Numbered from the stretch's first letter, positions 1 through 7,216 are shown. The stretch: 20,225 bases of DNA from Acidobacteriota bacterium (GCA_003224075.1 QHYF01000059.1:1-20225); one strand, 5' to 3'. The notes: generated from the sequence alone by a model not told the origin. Numbers and translations are program-made.

Positions 1-939
1 AGCGGGGAGCAAGCTGTAATCGCGTTTGTCCTTCAGATAAAGCACATGCGCGGCGCGGAGCGTTTCGCGGGTGATTTGCCAGGTGCCGATGGCGTAGTCG
101 CTCACCATGACGCGCTTGCGTGTGCGGCGAAGAACGATGTCGCCGCGCTGAGCGCGCTTCTTCCAAACAGCATGGGTAAGGTCGCCATTGACGTCCATGT
201 AATCGTTCTCCATGGCGCCGACACCGAGAAAGTAATCAAGCGGGAGCGAATAGAAATGGGCGACGTCGAGAATGTTGGTGGCGAGCAGCGTGGCCTGCTC
301 GCGCGTGAGGGGGCGCGGGGAAGGATCGCTGCCGTCGATGACGCGGTTGTCGGTTTGCGACTTGAAGATCAGGAACTGTGCCAGCGCTGGAAGGAGTTTG
401 AAGGAGCTGATAGTTTCGAGCTTCTCCTCGGTGGGCACCTCGTAGGCTACGTCGAACATGTGGCTCTGCTGCTGGTAGTAGGAAAAGTCTTTCGGCGTCC
501 AGGTGGCGAGCTCGTAGTGAGCGATAAGGTTGCGGCTTTCGAGCTGCCCGAGCTGGGGGACGGCAGTGAGCAGATCGTTGTCAGTGACGATGAAGATTTT
601 GTAGGATGGACCCTTGGGGCTGTCAAGGGCGGTCAGGAAAATGCGCGAGGTGTCGTGGCCTTCGCGCGCTTCACGGCCACGCAAGTATTCAAAGCGCAGA
701 AAAGCTTCGAGCTGGTCGTTGAAGGCGGCGACTTCCGCGGAAGCCACCCCGGGCGTAAACGGCAGGACCAGCCTGTTGCCCTGGATCGCGGGCGCGGGGA
801 AGGCGGGATATCTGGGAGCCTGCAGGTCGAGCGGCCAGAGGCGATAGTCGGTGTAGGCGCAGGCAGCGAAGGCCGAAAGTCCGCCCACCAGGCAAAGGAG
901 GTTTCTGACGAGCTTTCGGAAGAACTTCCGGACCGACAT
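1..939 (-). CDS. Lytic transglycosylase (SLT-like) exported protein, C-terminus cut by window edge
   Basis: The frame is open from an ATG at 939 to base 1, so 313 residues are visible and the C-terminus lies outside the window. AAAGGAG sits 9 nt before the ATG. The N-terminus has basic residues, then a hydrophobic stretch ending near Cys27 (FAAC), which reads as a signal peptide or imperfect lipobox. Near residues 238-290 there is an SLT-like pattern: YFLGVGAMENDYMD with Glu244 as candidate catalytic acid, followed by YAIGTWQIT, which resembles the GxxQ motif II of goose-type and Slt lytic transglycosylases. These enzymes cleave the MurNAc-GlcNAc bond of peptidoglycan in the periplasm. The first 200 residues match nothing I recognise. 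The family call rests on two motifs and could be a non-catalytic relative. Confidence 0.72.
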   Translation of the reverse strand, partial: MSVRKFFRKLVRNLLCLVGGLSAFAACAYTDYRLWPLDLQAPRYPAFPAPAIQGNRLVLPFTPGVASAEVAAFNDQLEAFLRFEYLRGREAREGHDTSRIFLTALDSPKGPSYKIFIVTDNDLLTAVPQLGQLESRNLIAHYELATWTPKDFSYYQQQSHMFDVAYEVPTEEKLETISSFKLLPALAQFLIFKSQTDNRVIDGSDPSPRPLTREQATLLATNILDVAHFYSLPLDYFLGVGAMENDYMDVNGDLTHAVWKKRAQRGDIVLRRTRKRVMVSDYAIGTWQITRETLRAAHVLYLKDKRDYSLLPA

Positions 940-1174
940 GGCTCGCGGCTCCTTTCTTGGTGGACGGCGTGTCTTTTTCCCTTTCAAGGCTTCACCTATA
1001 TCCGATGCATCCCGGCTGCCGAAGGGCTAAACGGTGGCCGTAAATGCTAAGTGTTTGAAAAAGAACAATTTATGCCAAACACGGACAAACTGCAGGACTG
1101 GGAAGCATATATGGCCGTGTCCAGCGTACCACAGTCCGAGGATTGCCGTGAAGCGGAGGTAGCCTTTCCAGTGG

Positions 1175-1999
1175 TTAGAATTTTTGGGCGACCATGAGGC
1201 CATAGACTAAGTTGCCAGAGGCAAAGCAGACCCGCATGGCCCTGAAGGCTTTCAGATAATCGACAAACTCAGAGCCGTTCTTCGCGGCAAGCTCCCAAAA
1301 GGATTTCTTCTTGATGATATTCAGGCAAAGATCCCAGGTCTTGGCGCAGTTCTTGTTGAGGACTTCGCTGGCGGTGATTTGCAGGCGATTCGAATGCATC
1401 CAGGTCTTGTAATCCCCCATGGTCTGGAGCTCAACGAGCATGCCCTTCTCAATCGGCTGGATGAATTTCCTGGAGTCACTTGGGTTGAGATTCTCTTTTT
1501 TGAACCAGTCGAGGATGGCAAGCGTGCCTCCGGCGGCCAGCAATGCCCCGGCGGAAGCAAAGAATTTCTCCTTGTTCGGATAATGCGCGATCGATTCGAC
1601 GGACCAGACAACGTCAAAGGAATGATTGAATTTCATGGCCTCCGCATCCATCAGGAGAAATTTCGCGTTCACGTTTTCACGGGCGGCAGCCTCGTTGGCC
1701 ATCTCCACCTGAATCGGGGAAATCGTAATTCCTGTGGCTTGCGCACGGTAATTCCTGGCCAGAAAAATGCTGCTTGCGCCAAAACCGCAGCCGACGTCCA
1801 GAATCCGGCGGCCGGGTTTGATTCCGGCTACCTGGGCGAGATGCTCGATGAGCTGATGCTGGGCCTTTTCCTTTGTTTCGTTCCCGCGAATCCAGTAGCC
1901 ATGATGCAAGTGCTCGCCCCAAAGATTGCGGTAGTAGGGGCTTACACGATCATAATGATCCCTGATTTTTTCCTTATCGCTATAGCGGGCATTGCTCAT
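1175..1999 (-). CDS. SAM-dependent methyltransferase, gamma-tocopherol methyltransferase-like
   Basis: 274 residues in a class I Rossmann methyltransferase fold. Motif I LDVGCGFGAS lies at residues 67-76 and binds S-adenosylmethionine. The preceding HLHHGYW (30-36) together with ITISPIQVEMANE after motif I is the pattern of the gamma-tocopherol / sarcosine-dimethylglycine / MPBQ methyltransferase group (also close to cyclopropane synthases). The substrate cannot be read from sequence; a quinone, lipid or small amine is possible. No membrane segment is evident. The ATG at 1999 has no clear Shine-Dalgarno; a TAGAAT box lies about 4 nt upstream, so either the start lies elsewhere or the message has a very short leader. 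It stands alone between the SLT-like and ACT genes, with no pathway partner beside it. Confidence 0.85.
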   Translation of the reverse strand: MSNARYSDKEKIRDHYDRVSPYYRNLWGEHLHHGYWIRGNETKEKAQHQLIEHLAQVAGIKPGRRILDVGCGFGASSIFLARNYRAQATGITISPIQVEMANEAAARENVNAKFLLMDAEAMKFNHSFDVVWSVESIAHYPNKEKFFASAGALLAAGGTLAILDWFKKENLNPSDSRKFIQPIEKGMLVELQTMGDYKTWMHSNRLQITASEVLNKNCAKTWDLCLNIIKKKSFWELAAKNGSEFVDYLKAFRAMRVCFASGNLVYGLMVAQKF

Positions 2000-2111
2000 A
2001 CAGATTCTAGAGCAAATGGATGGGTGCGCTGGAGGCTGATCGACTACACCAAGACCTTGCCTCTCTCGTGGCCGTTCGGCGGAGCGGGATCATGAGGAAC
2101 TGGAAATGCTC

Positions 2112-2501
2112 CTACGCCATAGCGGTTGCGGCTTTTGCAGCAGCTTCCACGCTGTAGACCACGACGGCCTTTTTGCCGCCTTTCGCGGCGGTGGCGTGAA
2201 TGGAATTCAGGTTGACGCCTTTCGCTGCGAGCTGATCCAAGCACTGCGCTAATGCGCCGGGCTTGTTAGGCAGCTCGTACTGCTCAGCGGGCGTTTCCTG
2301 ATAGGCGATCTTGGCGGCGTCCAGGGCTTTCTTGGCGCGCCGGGCATCCTCCACGATGAGCTGAACCGTGCCAGCTGTGCCCTGCGCAGTTCCCAAGAGA
2401 GAGAGAATATTGACCTTGGAATTCCCCAGTGCTCTCGCGATTTCAGCGACCGCACCAGGCTGGTTGTTGATGGCGATTGTAAACTGCTTGGTTTTGGCCA
2501 T
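2112..2501 (-). CDS. Tandem ACT-domain protein
   Basis: 129 residues made almost entirely of two ACT modules. The first (about 5-67) begins QFTIAINNQPGAVAEIARAL; the second (about 75-120) contains ELPNKPGALAQCLDQLAAKG. Both show the beta-strand, N-x-PG-A-L/V, helix pattern of amino-acid-binding regulatory ACT domains. No catalytic domain is attached, so this is a stand-alone ligand sensor or regulatory subunit, as seen for small ACT proteins that accompany amino-acid metabolism. The ligand is unknown. The ATG at 2501 has a strong AGGAGGT 6 nt upstream. The C-terminus is Ala/Lys rich and probably extends the last helix. Neighbouring genes give no metabolic clue. Confidence 0.85.
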   Translation of the reverse strand: MAKTKQFTIAINNQPGAVAEIARALGNSKVNILSLLGTAQGTAGTVQLIVEDARRAKKALDAAKIAYQETPAEQYELPNKPGALAQCLDQLAAKGVNLNSIHATAAKGGKKAVVVYSVEAAAKAATAMA

Positions 2502-2596
2502 GTCGGCACCTCCTGCCGTGCTGGCGAGAGATTATACGCCTAGACGGGTTCCGTGGCGGAGGTGTCTCGCGAATTGCAACGATGGGAAGACCGACC

Positions 2597-2659
2597 CTTC
2601 GACGCGCTGCGCTCGCCGCGAAGAGGAGATCAAGGAGGGGTGACCACGCTTATCGCGTG
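2597..2659. repeat. Palindromic intergenic element after the MATE gene
   Basis: Two imperfect palindromes lie between the ACT and MATE genes. CTTCG(a)CG at 2597-2604 pairs with CGCGAAG at 2617-2623 (one bulge), and CACGC-TTATC-GCGTG spans 2645-2659 immediately after the MATE stop codon. The TTCGACGCGCTGCGCTCG wording resembles dispersed intergenic repeats common in acidobacterial genomes (recollection, not searched). No T-tract follows, so intrinsic termination is uncertain. Confidence 0.4.
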
Positions 2660-4078
2660 TCAGATTTGCTCGCGCTTCCAGCGGCCGCGTTTGAAGAGGA
2701 TGATGCTGACGGCGGCGATGGAGGCTTGCGCGACGACGATCGAAAAGAAGACGCCGTCGGAATGCATGCGGGCGGTGATCGCTAGGAAATAAGCAAGTGG
2801 AATTTCCAGGAGCCAAAAACAGAAGAAATTTACCACCGTGGGCGTGACCGTGTCTCCTGCACCATTAAAGGCCTGAAGCATGACCATGGCGTAGGCATAA
2901 GCGACGTTGCCGTAGCTGAGAATGCGCAGGCAAGAAGCAGCTAGAGGGACGACGAGAGGATCGCGAGTGAAGAGGCGAACGACGGGCTCCGCGAAGAATA
3001 CGAAAAAAAGGCCGACCGCCCCGAGAAAGAGCATGTTGTAAAAACCGGTGCGCCAGACGGAAGCTTCGGCGCGCTCAGGCTGTTTGGCGCCGAGGTTCTG
3101 GCCCACGAGCGTCGCAGCGGCATTACTGAGGCCCCAACTCGGCAAGATGATGAAAATGATGATACGGATAGCGATGGTGTAGCCGGCGAGGGCCGCGGAA
3201 CCAAAGACGCTGACGATGCGTACGAGGCCGATCCAACTGGTGTGGGCAATGGCGAACTGCAAGATGCCGGTGAGCGACACGCGGAGAAGCCGCAGCAGGA
3301 CGCGAAGATTGATGCGGAATTGCTGACGAAGGAGGCGGATGCGCTCCGTACCGCGGAGGAGCCGATAGAACTGATAGAGAACACCGATGCTGCGGCCGGT
3401 GAACGTGGCGAGGGCGGCGCCGGTGACGCCAAGCTTGGGGAAAGGCCCCAAGCCGAAGATGAGGCAAGGATCGAGGACAAGATTGATGATGTTGGATACC
3501 CAGAGCAAACGCATGGCGATGGCCGCATCACCCGCGCCGCGGAAGATGGCGTTATTGAGAAAGAGCAGCATGATCGCGCCGCTGCCGCCGAGGGCAATGC
3601 GCGCGTAGGCGGAGCCGATTGCGACGATCTCCGGGGAAGCTCCCATCAAGCGAAGCAAGCGCGGCGCATAAAACAAACAGAGAAGACCAACAATGGCCGA
3701 GACTGCGAGGCCGAGGACGATAGCCTGAACTCCTGCGACGGCGGCGCCAGCGGGATCTTTTTCGCCGATGCGGCGGGCGACCATGGCGGTGGTGGAGAGG
3801 CTGAGCCCGAGGCCAATGGCAAAAACCAGGCTGAGAAGCGATTCGGTGAGGCCGACCGTGGCAACGGCGTCCGCTCCAAGACGGCCGACCCAGAAAACGT
3901 CGACGACGGCGAAGAGGGATTCCAGCACCATTTCGAGGATCATTGGAATGGCCAGGAGGAGAATGGCGCGATTGAGGTTGCCAGTGGTGAAGTCCTGGCG
4001 CGAGCCGCGGATGGCTTCACGGATCGAGCTCCACAACCTGGAAGTCGGAGGTGCGGTGACAGTTTGTTGCATTTCCAT
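2660..4078 (-). CDS. MATE family multidrug/toxin efflux transporter
   Basis: 472 residues with about twelve hydrophobic segments after a cytoplasmic N-terminal tail of about 35 residues. The two MatE halves are visible: residues around 36-200, starting LNRAILLLAIPMILEMVLES, and a second half starting near residue 255 with LRVSLTGILQFAIAH. Typical MATE signatures are VDVFWVGRLGADAVA, the NNAIFRGAGDA stretch after TM5-6 and LQAFNGAGDT in TM11. Members export cationic drugs or metabolites in exchange for Na+ or H+ across the inner membrane. The coupling ion and substrate cannot be assigned. ATG at 4078 is preceded by AAAGGT at 5 nt; a second in-frame ATG is two codons later. It is not clearly in an operon. 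Confidence 0.93.
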   Translation of the reverse strand: MEMQQTVTAPPTSRLWSSIREAIRGSRQDFTTGNLNRAILLLAIPMILEMVLESLFAVVDVFWVGRLGADAVATVGLTESLLSLVFAIGLGLSLSTTAMVARRIGEKDPAGAAVAGVQAIVLGLAVSAIVGLLCLFYAPRLLRLMGASPEIVAIGSAYARIALGGSGAIMLLFLNNAIFRGAGDAAIAMRLLWVSNIINLVLDPCLIFGLGPFPKLGVTGAALATFTGRSIGVLYQFYRLLRGTERIRLLRQQFRINLRVLLRLLRVSLTGILQFAIAHTSWIGLVRIVSVFGSAALAGYTIAIRIIIFIILPSWGLSNAAATLVGQNLGAKQPERAEASVWRTGFYNMLFLGAVGLFFVFFAEPVVRLFTRDPLVVPLAASCLRILSYGNVAYAYAMVMLQAFNGAGDTVTPTVVNFFCFWLLEIPLAYFLAITARMHSDGVFFSIVVAQASIAAVSIILFKRGRWKREQI

Positions 4079-4167
4079 GTAGACCTTTGCTCTGCGTGCG
4101 CGCGGCCTAAGAAATCGGGCGCGCGGACGCGGCTGGAAGAATCAATTGGTAACGAGAGAACGAGTTA

Positions 4168-4188
4168 GATCCGCAGAAGCGGCGGATC
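4168..4188. repeat. Perfect 7-bp inverted repeat upstream of the MATE gene
   Basis: GATCCGC (4168-4174) and GCGGATC (4182-4188) are perfect inverted copies around a 7-nt spacer, about 90 nt upstream of the MATE start. This could be a regulator operator or a leader hairpin. It lacks a T-tract on either strand, so it is not a standard terminator. Confidence 0.4.
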
Positions 4189-4323
4189 AGATGAGGATAC
4201 TCGAAGGGCAAACATACTCATGTCCTTGGCGCTGCCCTTGCAAAACGACTGCGCCAGAAGTCCGAATCTGTACGGACAGTTCTTGAGTTTCTTATTCTAC
4301 GTTGGGCGGATGCGGCCTGGCTA

Positions 4324-4340
4324 CAGGAATCGTGTTCCTG
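4324..4340 (-). terminator. Weak hairpin just after the aldo/keto reductase stop
   Basis: CAGGAA-TCGTG-TTCCTG forms a perfect 6-bp stem with a 5-nt loop starting 8 nt beyond the stop codon of the reductase gene. There is no U-tract after it on the minus strand, so it may only protect the 3' end or act with Rho. Confidence 0.3.
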
Positions 4341-4347
4341 CTAGGGA

Positions 4348-5217
4348 TCATGCGGCGGCGATGCGGCGGATGAGGTCTTGCTGCTCGGGGATGGATTCGG
4401 CGCCGATGGTAAAGGCGTCAAGGAGATTGAGCGAGAGCGCATAGCGCAGAGCTTCATCCTGGCGATTGCTCAGGTCGCCCTGGCCAAGGATCTTCATGCC
4501 GACGATACCCTTTCCGGCGGCGCGCATTTCGCGGAGAACACTGACGACGGTGTCAGGATCGGCGTCCATGTGTGAGCCGATGGGATTGAGTCGAACGAGA
4601 TCGACTTCGACCCACGGAGAGCGCGCAGCGGCGCGCAGCGCTTCGATACTGTGGCAGGAGCAACCGTGAGCGCGAATGATGCCTTTCTCCTTGGCTTCGG
4701 AGAGAACGTCCATGACGCCTTTGTAGCGCTCGGTCCAGTCGCCCTCGGTAAGGCAGTGCATGAGGCAAATGTCAATGTGATCGGTGCCGAGCTCGCGGCG
4801 GAAGCGGTTGAGATCGGCGCGGGCGGAGGTGGTGTCGCGGGCCCAAGTTTTGGTGAGAACGGTGACACTGTCGCGAGGAACGTGCTTAAGCGCTTCGGCA
4901 ACGTGCGGGTGGCTGCCGTAGGAATCGGCAGAGTCAAAGAAACGAAGGCCGTGATCGTAACCGTTGAGGAGCAGGTCGGAGAGGCCTTTGATGCCGAGCG
5001 CGGTCTGGTGCGAATGGTGGCCGACGCCGACGGTTCCAGTGCCCATGGCGAGGCGGCTGGTCTGGATCCCAGTCTTGCCGAGCGTAACGGTGTCGGCGGC
5101 ATTGAACTTTCTCGAGAGGCTGGGAAAAGCGAAAGCGACCCGCGCGAATACCGCCGAATGGAGCCACGCCGCACCTGCGGAGTAAACGGTGCGATGGATG
5201 AATTCGCGGCGATTCAT
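4348..5217 (-). CDS. Tat-exported aldo/keto reductase
   Basis: 289 residues. The N-terminus NRREFI plus a hydrophobic stretch to about residue 32 is a twin-arginine signal, implying folded export, perhaps with bound cofactor. The mature part is an AKR (beta/alpha)8 barrel beginning VTLGKTGIQTSRLAMGTGT. The catalytic tetrad is complete by position: Asp95 and Tyr100 in FFDSADSYG, Lys123 in VLTKTW and His154 in LMHCL. AKRs reduce aldehydes or ketones with NAD(P)H; which substrate an envelope-located member would use is unknown. The C-terminus is shorter than in classic 320-residue AKRs, ending soon after helix 8. ATG at 5217 has GAGGAGG 4 nt upstream and a TATAAT promoter at 5256-5261. It is probably monocistronic. 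Confidence 0.9.
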   Translation of the reverse strand: MNRREFIHRTVYSAGAAWLHSAVFARVAFAFPSLSRKFNAADTVTLGKTGIQTSRLAMGTGTVGVGHHSHQTALGIKGLSDLLLNGYDHGLRFFDSADSYGSHPHVAEALKHVPRDSVTVLTKTWARDTTSARADLNRFRRELGTDHIDICLMHCLTEGDWTERYKGVMDVLSEAKEKGIIRAHGCSCHSIEALRAAARSPWVEVDLVRLNPIGSHMDADPDTVVSVLREMRAAGKGIVGMKILGQGDLSNRQDEALRYALSLNLLDAFTIGAESIPEQQDLIRRIAAA

Positions 5218-5255
5218 GGGACCTCCTCGCGGGGGATGATCGCGGATGCCTGTCT

Positions 5256-5284
5256 ATTATATCGACGCACGGAGAAAGTGTTCG
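5256..5284 (-). promoter_or_regulatory. Predicted sigma70 promoter of the aldo/keto reductase gene
   Basis: On the minus strand a perfect TATAAT (5256-5261) lies 17 bp from CGAACA (5279-5284), a weak -35 that keeps the ACA half. The predicted start near 5249 leaves a leader of about 30 nt ending in the strong GAGGAGG site. Confidence 0.55.
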
Positions 5285-5308
5285 GTTATTGGCCGCACCA
5301 AGAAATTG

Positions 5309-5659
5309 TCACCTTGAATTCGAGAACAAACCGGTGGCCGGAGGAACTTCGTAATAAAGGAACTGCACGCCAATACCTGATTTCCCGTTGGTAGTCCCGA
5401 GCGGTTCAACATGCGCGACGCGGCCGGTGAAGCTCCATTCTTCCACGTCGTCCCCGGCAATTTCTCTGGGCATTTTCAAGTGCACTTGAACCAGCACGCC
5501 TTCGGACACTTTTGTGGCGGTCGCGAAGTAGACGCCGTGTGTGGAAATATTCATGGAAGCAGCGGATTCTTCAGGAATCGAGGCTTGCTTCATCGGCCGA
5601 AACCGCAAAGGGACTCTCATGATGAAACGGCGAGTAGAACGACGCTCGTTCGCCGGCAT
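5309..5659 (-). CDS. PilZ-domain protein (candidate c-di-GMP receptor)
   Basis: 116 residues consisting of one PilZ domain. The N-terminal RRSTRRF (6-12) supplies the RxxxR guanine-binding arginines, and NISTHGVYF (37-45) is the [D/N]xSxxG motif; both c-di-GMP-binding motifs are present, with Asn in the first position of the second. The beta-barrel continues with VLVQVHLKMP and ends with GIGVQFL. A stand-alone PilZ protein typically changes motility, adhesion or exopolysaccharide output when it binds c-di-GMP, through an unknown partner. ATG at 5659 has AAAGGA 6 nt upstream, and a near-consensus promoter lies at 5718-5746. No signal peptide, so it should be cytoplasmic. It is transcribed separately from the HEAT-repeat gene, which has its own terminator. 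Confidence 0.9.
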   Translation of the reverse strand: MPANERRSTRRFIMRVPLRFRPMKQASIPEESAASMNISTHGVYFATATKVSEGVLVQVHLKMPREIAGDDVEEWSFTGRVAHVEPLGTTNGKSGIGVQFLYYEVPPATGLFSNSR

Positions 5660-5717
5660 GGCTATCCTTTTTTGACCTGTGGCGGGAACAGGTTGAGATT
5701 AGGCAGGGCGCAATTCA

Positions 5718-5746
5718 GTTTTACGAATGCGGCCGTGGGGGGTCAA
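5718..5746 (-). promoter_or_regulatory. Near-consensus sigma70 promoter of the PilZ gene
   Basis: On the minus strand TTGACC (5741-5746) and TAAAAC (5718-5723) are separated by exactly 17 bp. A run of A on the minus strand (T-run at about 5749-5757 on plus) lies just upstream of the -35 box like an UP element. The predicted start near 5711 gives a leader of about 50 nt. Confidence 0.65.
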
Positions 5747-5792
5747 GAGTTTTTTTTGATTCCACCAAGAATCTGCGTTGAAGGCACGAATG

Positions 5793-5816
5793 GAAAACCC
5801 TCTCTTAGGCGAGGGA
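5793..5816 (-). terminator. Intrinsic terminator overlapping the HEAT-protein stop codon
   Basis: Read on the minus strand, CCCTC (5815-5811) pairs with GAGGG (5802-5798) and is followed by TTTT (5797-5794). The stop codon TAA (5807-5805) lies in the loop, so a ribosome finishing translation would interfere with hairpin formation. The stem is short and the U-run is four bases. Confidence 0.5.
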
Positions 5817-6836
5817 AAGACCCGAGCGGTGGCGGGTGGGTTTTTCGGGGCGGTCATGATGCGCCCACCAGGCGCGCCAGGCGTCGGCATCTCTGCCAAG
5901 CGAGGCTCCCGTGATGACGTGCAGGGTCGCGTAGACCAGGTCCTGCGTCGCGGGGTCTACCGAATCGTCATCCAGAAGATTGAGAAGCTGGGGAACAGCG
6001 GTGAGGCGCTGTTCCCCGGTCAGCATGCCGGATCGCGCAAGATCACAGGCCGCGCGCTCACGGACTCGCGGGGAGGGGTCATGGGCCAGAACCAACAGGA
6101 GCGGGTCGATGGATTCCTCGGTACCGAGCATTGCCAATCCCTCGACGGCCCAGAAGCGCGTCTGCTGGTTGGGATCATGCACGTAGCGAAGCAAAGTCGC
6201 GAGCACCGTGACTGGCTCGACGCCGCGATTTCCGAGAGCGCCGAGTCTCCACAGCGCGAGATAACGGTCATCGGGATCGTTATGAATTTGATTGAGCAGT
6301 TTGGCGACGCTCTGCGGCGACTTTCGGAGATTGTTGGCGGCCAGATCGATTTCCACGGCAGCCACGCGCACACGGGGATCGTCGGAATTCAGCGCCGCAA
6401 GCACGAGATGGAACAGCCTGTCAGTGTCTTCCAGACGGCCTCTCCAGGAATCCAGGTTCTGGCGGATCAAATCGAGAGACGATTCGTGGCGTTGGATGGC
6501 CAGATCAAGCAGGCGCTCGGCCTGTTGTTGGGGCGAGAGGTGGCTGATCTCCTCCAATTCTGTGTTTTTGGCGGCGGTTTTGGGTGAAGAAACAAGGGCT
6601 GCCGGCGGGACGAACGAGAACGCCGCGTGGACCGGTGTTGTGCCCAACCATTTCTCGAAGACGCCGTTAAGGCGAGCGGCTTGGAAACCGGCAACAGTGG
6701 AAAGGACCGCAAGAGGGGCCAGTAACGAAACGTAACGAAGCAAACGATGCGGAATGCCCCATGCGCGACGGGCGGCCGACTCTGTTTCTGGAGCCGGCTT
6801 GCGGCCCCGCGCGGTTTTTTCCAAAAGTTGGTCCAT
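5805..6836 (-). CDS. Membrane-anchored HEAT-repeat protein
   Basis: 343 residues. A basic cytoplasmic tail is followed by one transmembrane segment at about 34-54 (LLAPLAVLSTVAGF), so the rest should be periplasmic. Residues about 120-300 form paired helices of the HEAT/armadillo type, for example DDPRVRVAAVEIDLAANN, QQTRFWAVEGLAMLGTEESI and DPSPRVRERAACDLARSGML, the usual D-x-xVR-x-xA pattern. Such solenoids are protein-binding scaffolds with no enzymatic activity; the partner is unknown. A Pro/Ala/Lys-rich linker sits between membrane anchor and repeats. ATG at 6836 has only a weak GGGG upstream. It has its own terminator and is divergent from rpmB. Confidence 0.8.
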   Translation of the reverse strand: MDQLLEKTARGRKPAPETESAARRAWGIPHRLLRYVSLLAPLAVLSTVAGFQAARLNGVFEKWLGTTPVHAAFSFVPPAALVSSPKTAAKNTELEEISHLSPQQQAERLLDLAIQRHESSLDLIRQNLDSWRGRLEDTDRLFHLVLAALNSDDPRVRVAAVEIDLAANNLRKSPQSVAKLLNQIHNDPDDRYLALWRLGALGNRGVEPVTVLATLLRYVHDPNQQTRFWAVEGLAMLGTEESIDPLLLVLAHDPSPRVRERAACDLARSGMLTGEQRLTAVPQLLNLLDDDSVDPATQDLVYATLHVITGASLGRDADAWRAWWAHHDRPEKPTRHRSGLSLA

Positions 6837-6878
6837 GCGACACGCCCCGTGCGCAGTCTTCAGCGAATACTGAGGGAC

Positions 6879-6907
6879 AAATTAGGCGGGGGGTTGGAGT
6901 CCAACAA
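6879..6907 (-). promoter_or_regulatory. Possible promoter of the HEAT-repeat gene
   Basis: On the minus strand TTGTTG (6907-6902), a 17-bp spacer and TAATTT (6884-6879) lie about 40 bp before the start codon. A perfect 5-bp palindrome (6893-6905) fills most of the spacer and could be an operator. The match to sigma70 consensus is only moderate. Confidence 0.35.
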
Positions 6908-7120
6908 TGGTACGGGGGGCCAGCCACCCCGGTACTGTGCAGCCAACCTCTGTAGCTTCAGTGAGTTCGGGGGAGTTACTGGTACGCATCGCCCACTGCA
7001 ATCCCGTACGAAGGAACAGGGAGCTGTCCGAGGGCAATGGGCCCGAGAAACGGCTTGCCCAACAGTGTTCCCTGAGCAACAGCCGATCGGCACCGAAGCA
7101 ATGGAAGACTGCAAGTTTCT

Positions 7121-7148
7121 TTGCCCTTAATGGAGGGTCTGCTAGAAT
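7121..7148 (+). promoter_or_regulatory. Predicted sigma70 promoter of rpmB
   Basis: TTGCCC (7121-7126) and TAGAAT (7143-7148) are separated by 16 bp. The expected transcription start near 7155 gives a leader of about 60 nt carrying the inverted repeat at 7158-7185. Confidence 0.55.
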
Positions 7149-7157
7149 AAGGAGCTT

Positions 7158-7185
7158 GGTTCTGCGATTTTTCGAGCTGAGAACC
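7158..7185 (+). promoter_or_regulatory. Inverted repeat in the rpmB leader
   Basis: GGTTCT (7158-7163) and AGAACC (7180-7185) are perfect inverted copies with a 16-nt loop, starting right at the predicted transcript 5' end and ending about 30 nt before the rpmB start. It could be a stabilising 5' hairpin or an autoregulatory site. Nothing in the sequence decides between these. Confidence 0.35.
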
Positions 7186-7216
7186 CAGGCAAAAATCACC
7201 TCAAGCAGGAAGAACA

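Larger units (their letters stand above)
6837..7216. other. 380-bp divergent intergenic region with several hairpins
   Basis: I see no supportable gene here. It separates the HEAT-repeat gene (minus) from rpmB (plus) and should hold both promoters. Structure seen: GTTGG-AGT-CCAAC at 6893-6905; GTACGGGG (6910-6917) opposite CCCC-G-GTAC (6927-6935) with one bulge; and an rpmB-leader inverted repeat at 7158-7185. Open frames of about 110 codons on both strands cross this region, but none has family character. Confidence 0.5.

Noticed and set aside
46..1050. Long plus-strand open frame of 334 codons
   Set aside because: It is antisense to the SLT-like gene, whose minus frame has a signal peptide, a ribosome site and motif-bearing sequence. 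The plus reading has no family character.
1060..1090. Sigma54-like TTGGCA...TTGTT sequence upstream of the SLT-like gene
   Set aside because: The spacing between the GG and GC-equivalent elements is two bases too short, and no enhancer-binding site is evident.
3242..4168. Plus-strand open frame of 308 codons opposite the MATE gene
   Set aside because: It is an Asp/Glu/Gly-rich shadow of the transmembrane codons on the other strand.
6960..7120. Possible cobalamin-type riboswitch because of a GGGAGCTGTCC segment
   Set aside because: The other conserved B12-box elements and spacing are missing, and rpmB is not a B12-regulated gene.
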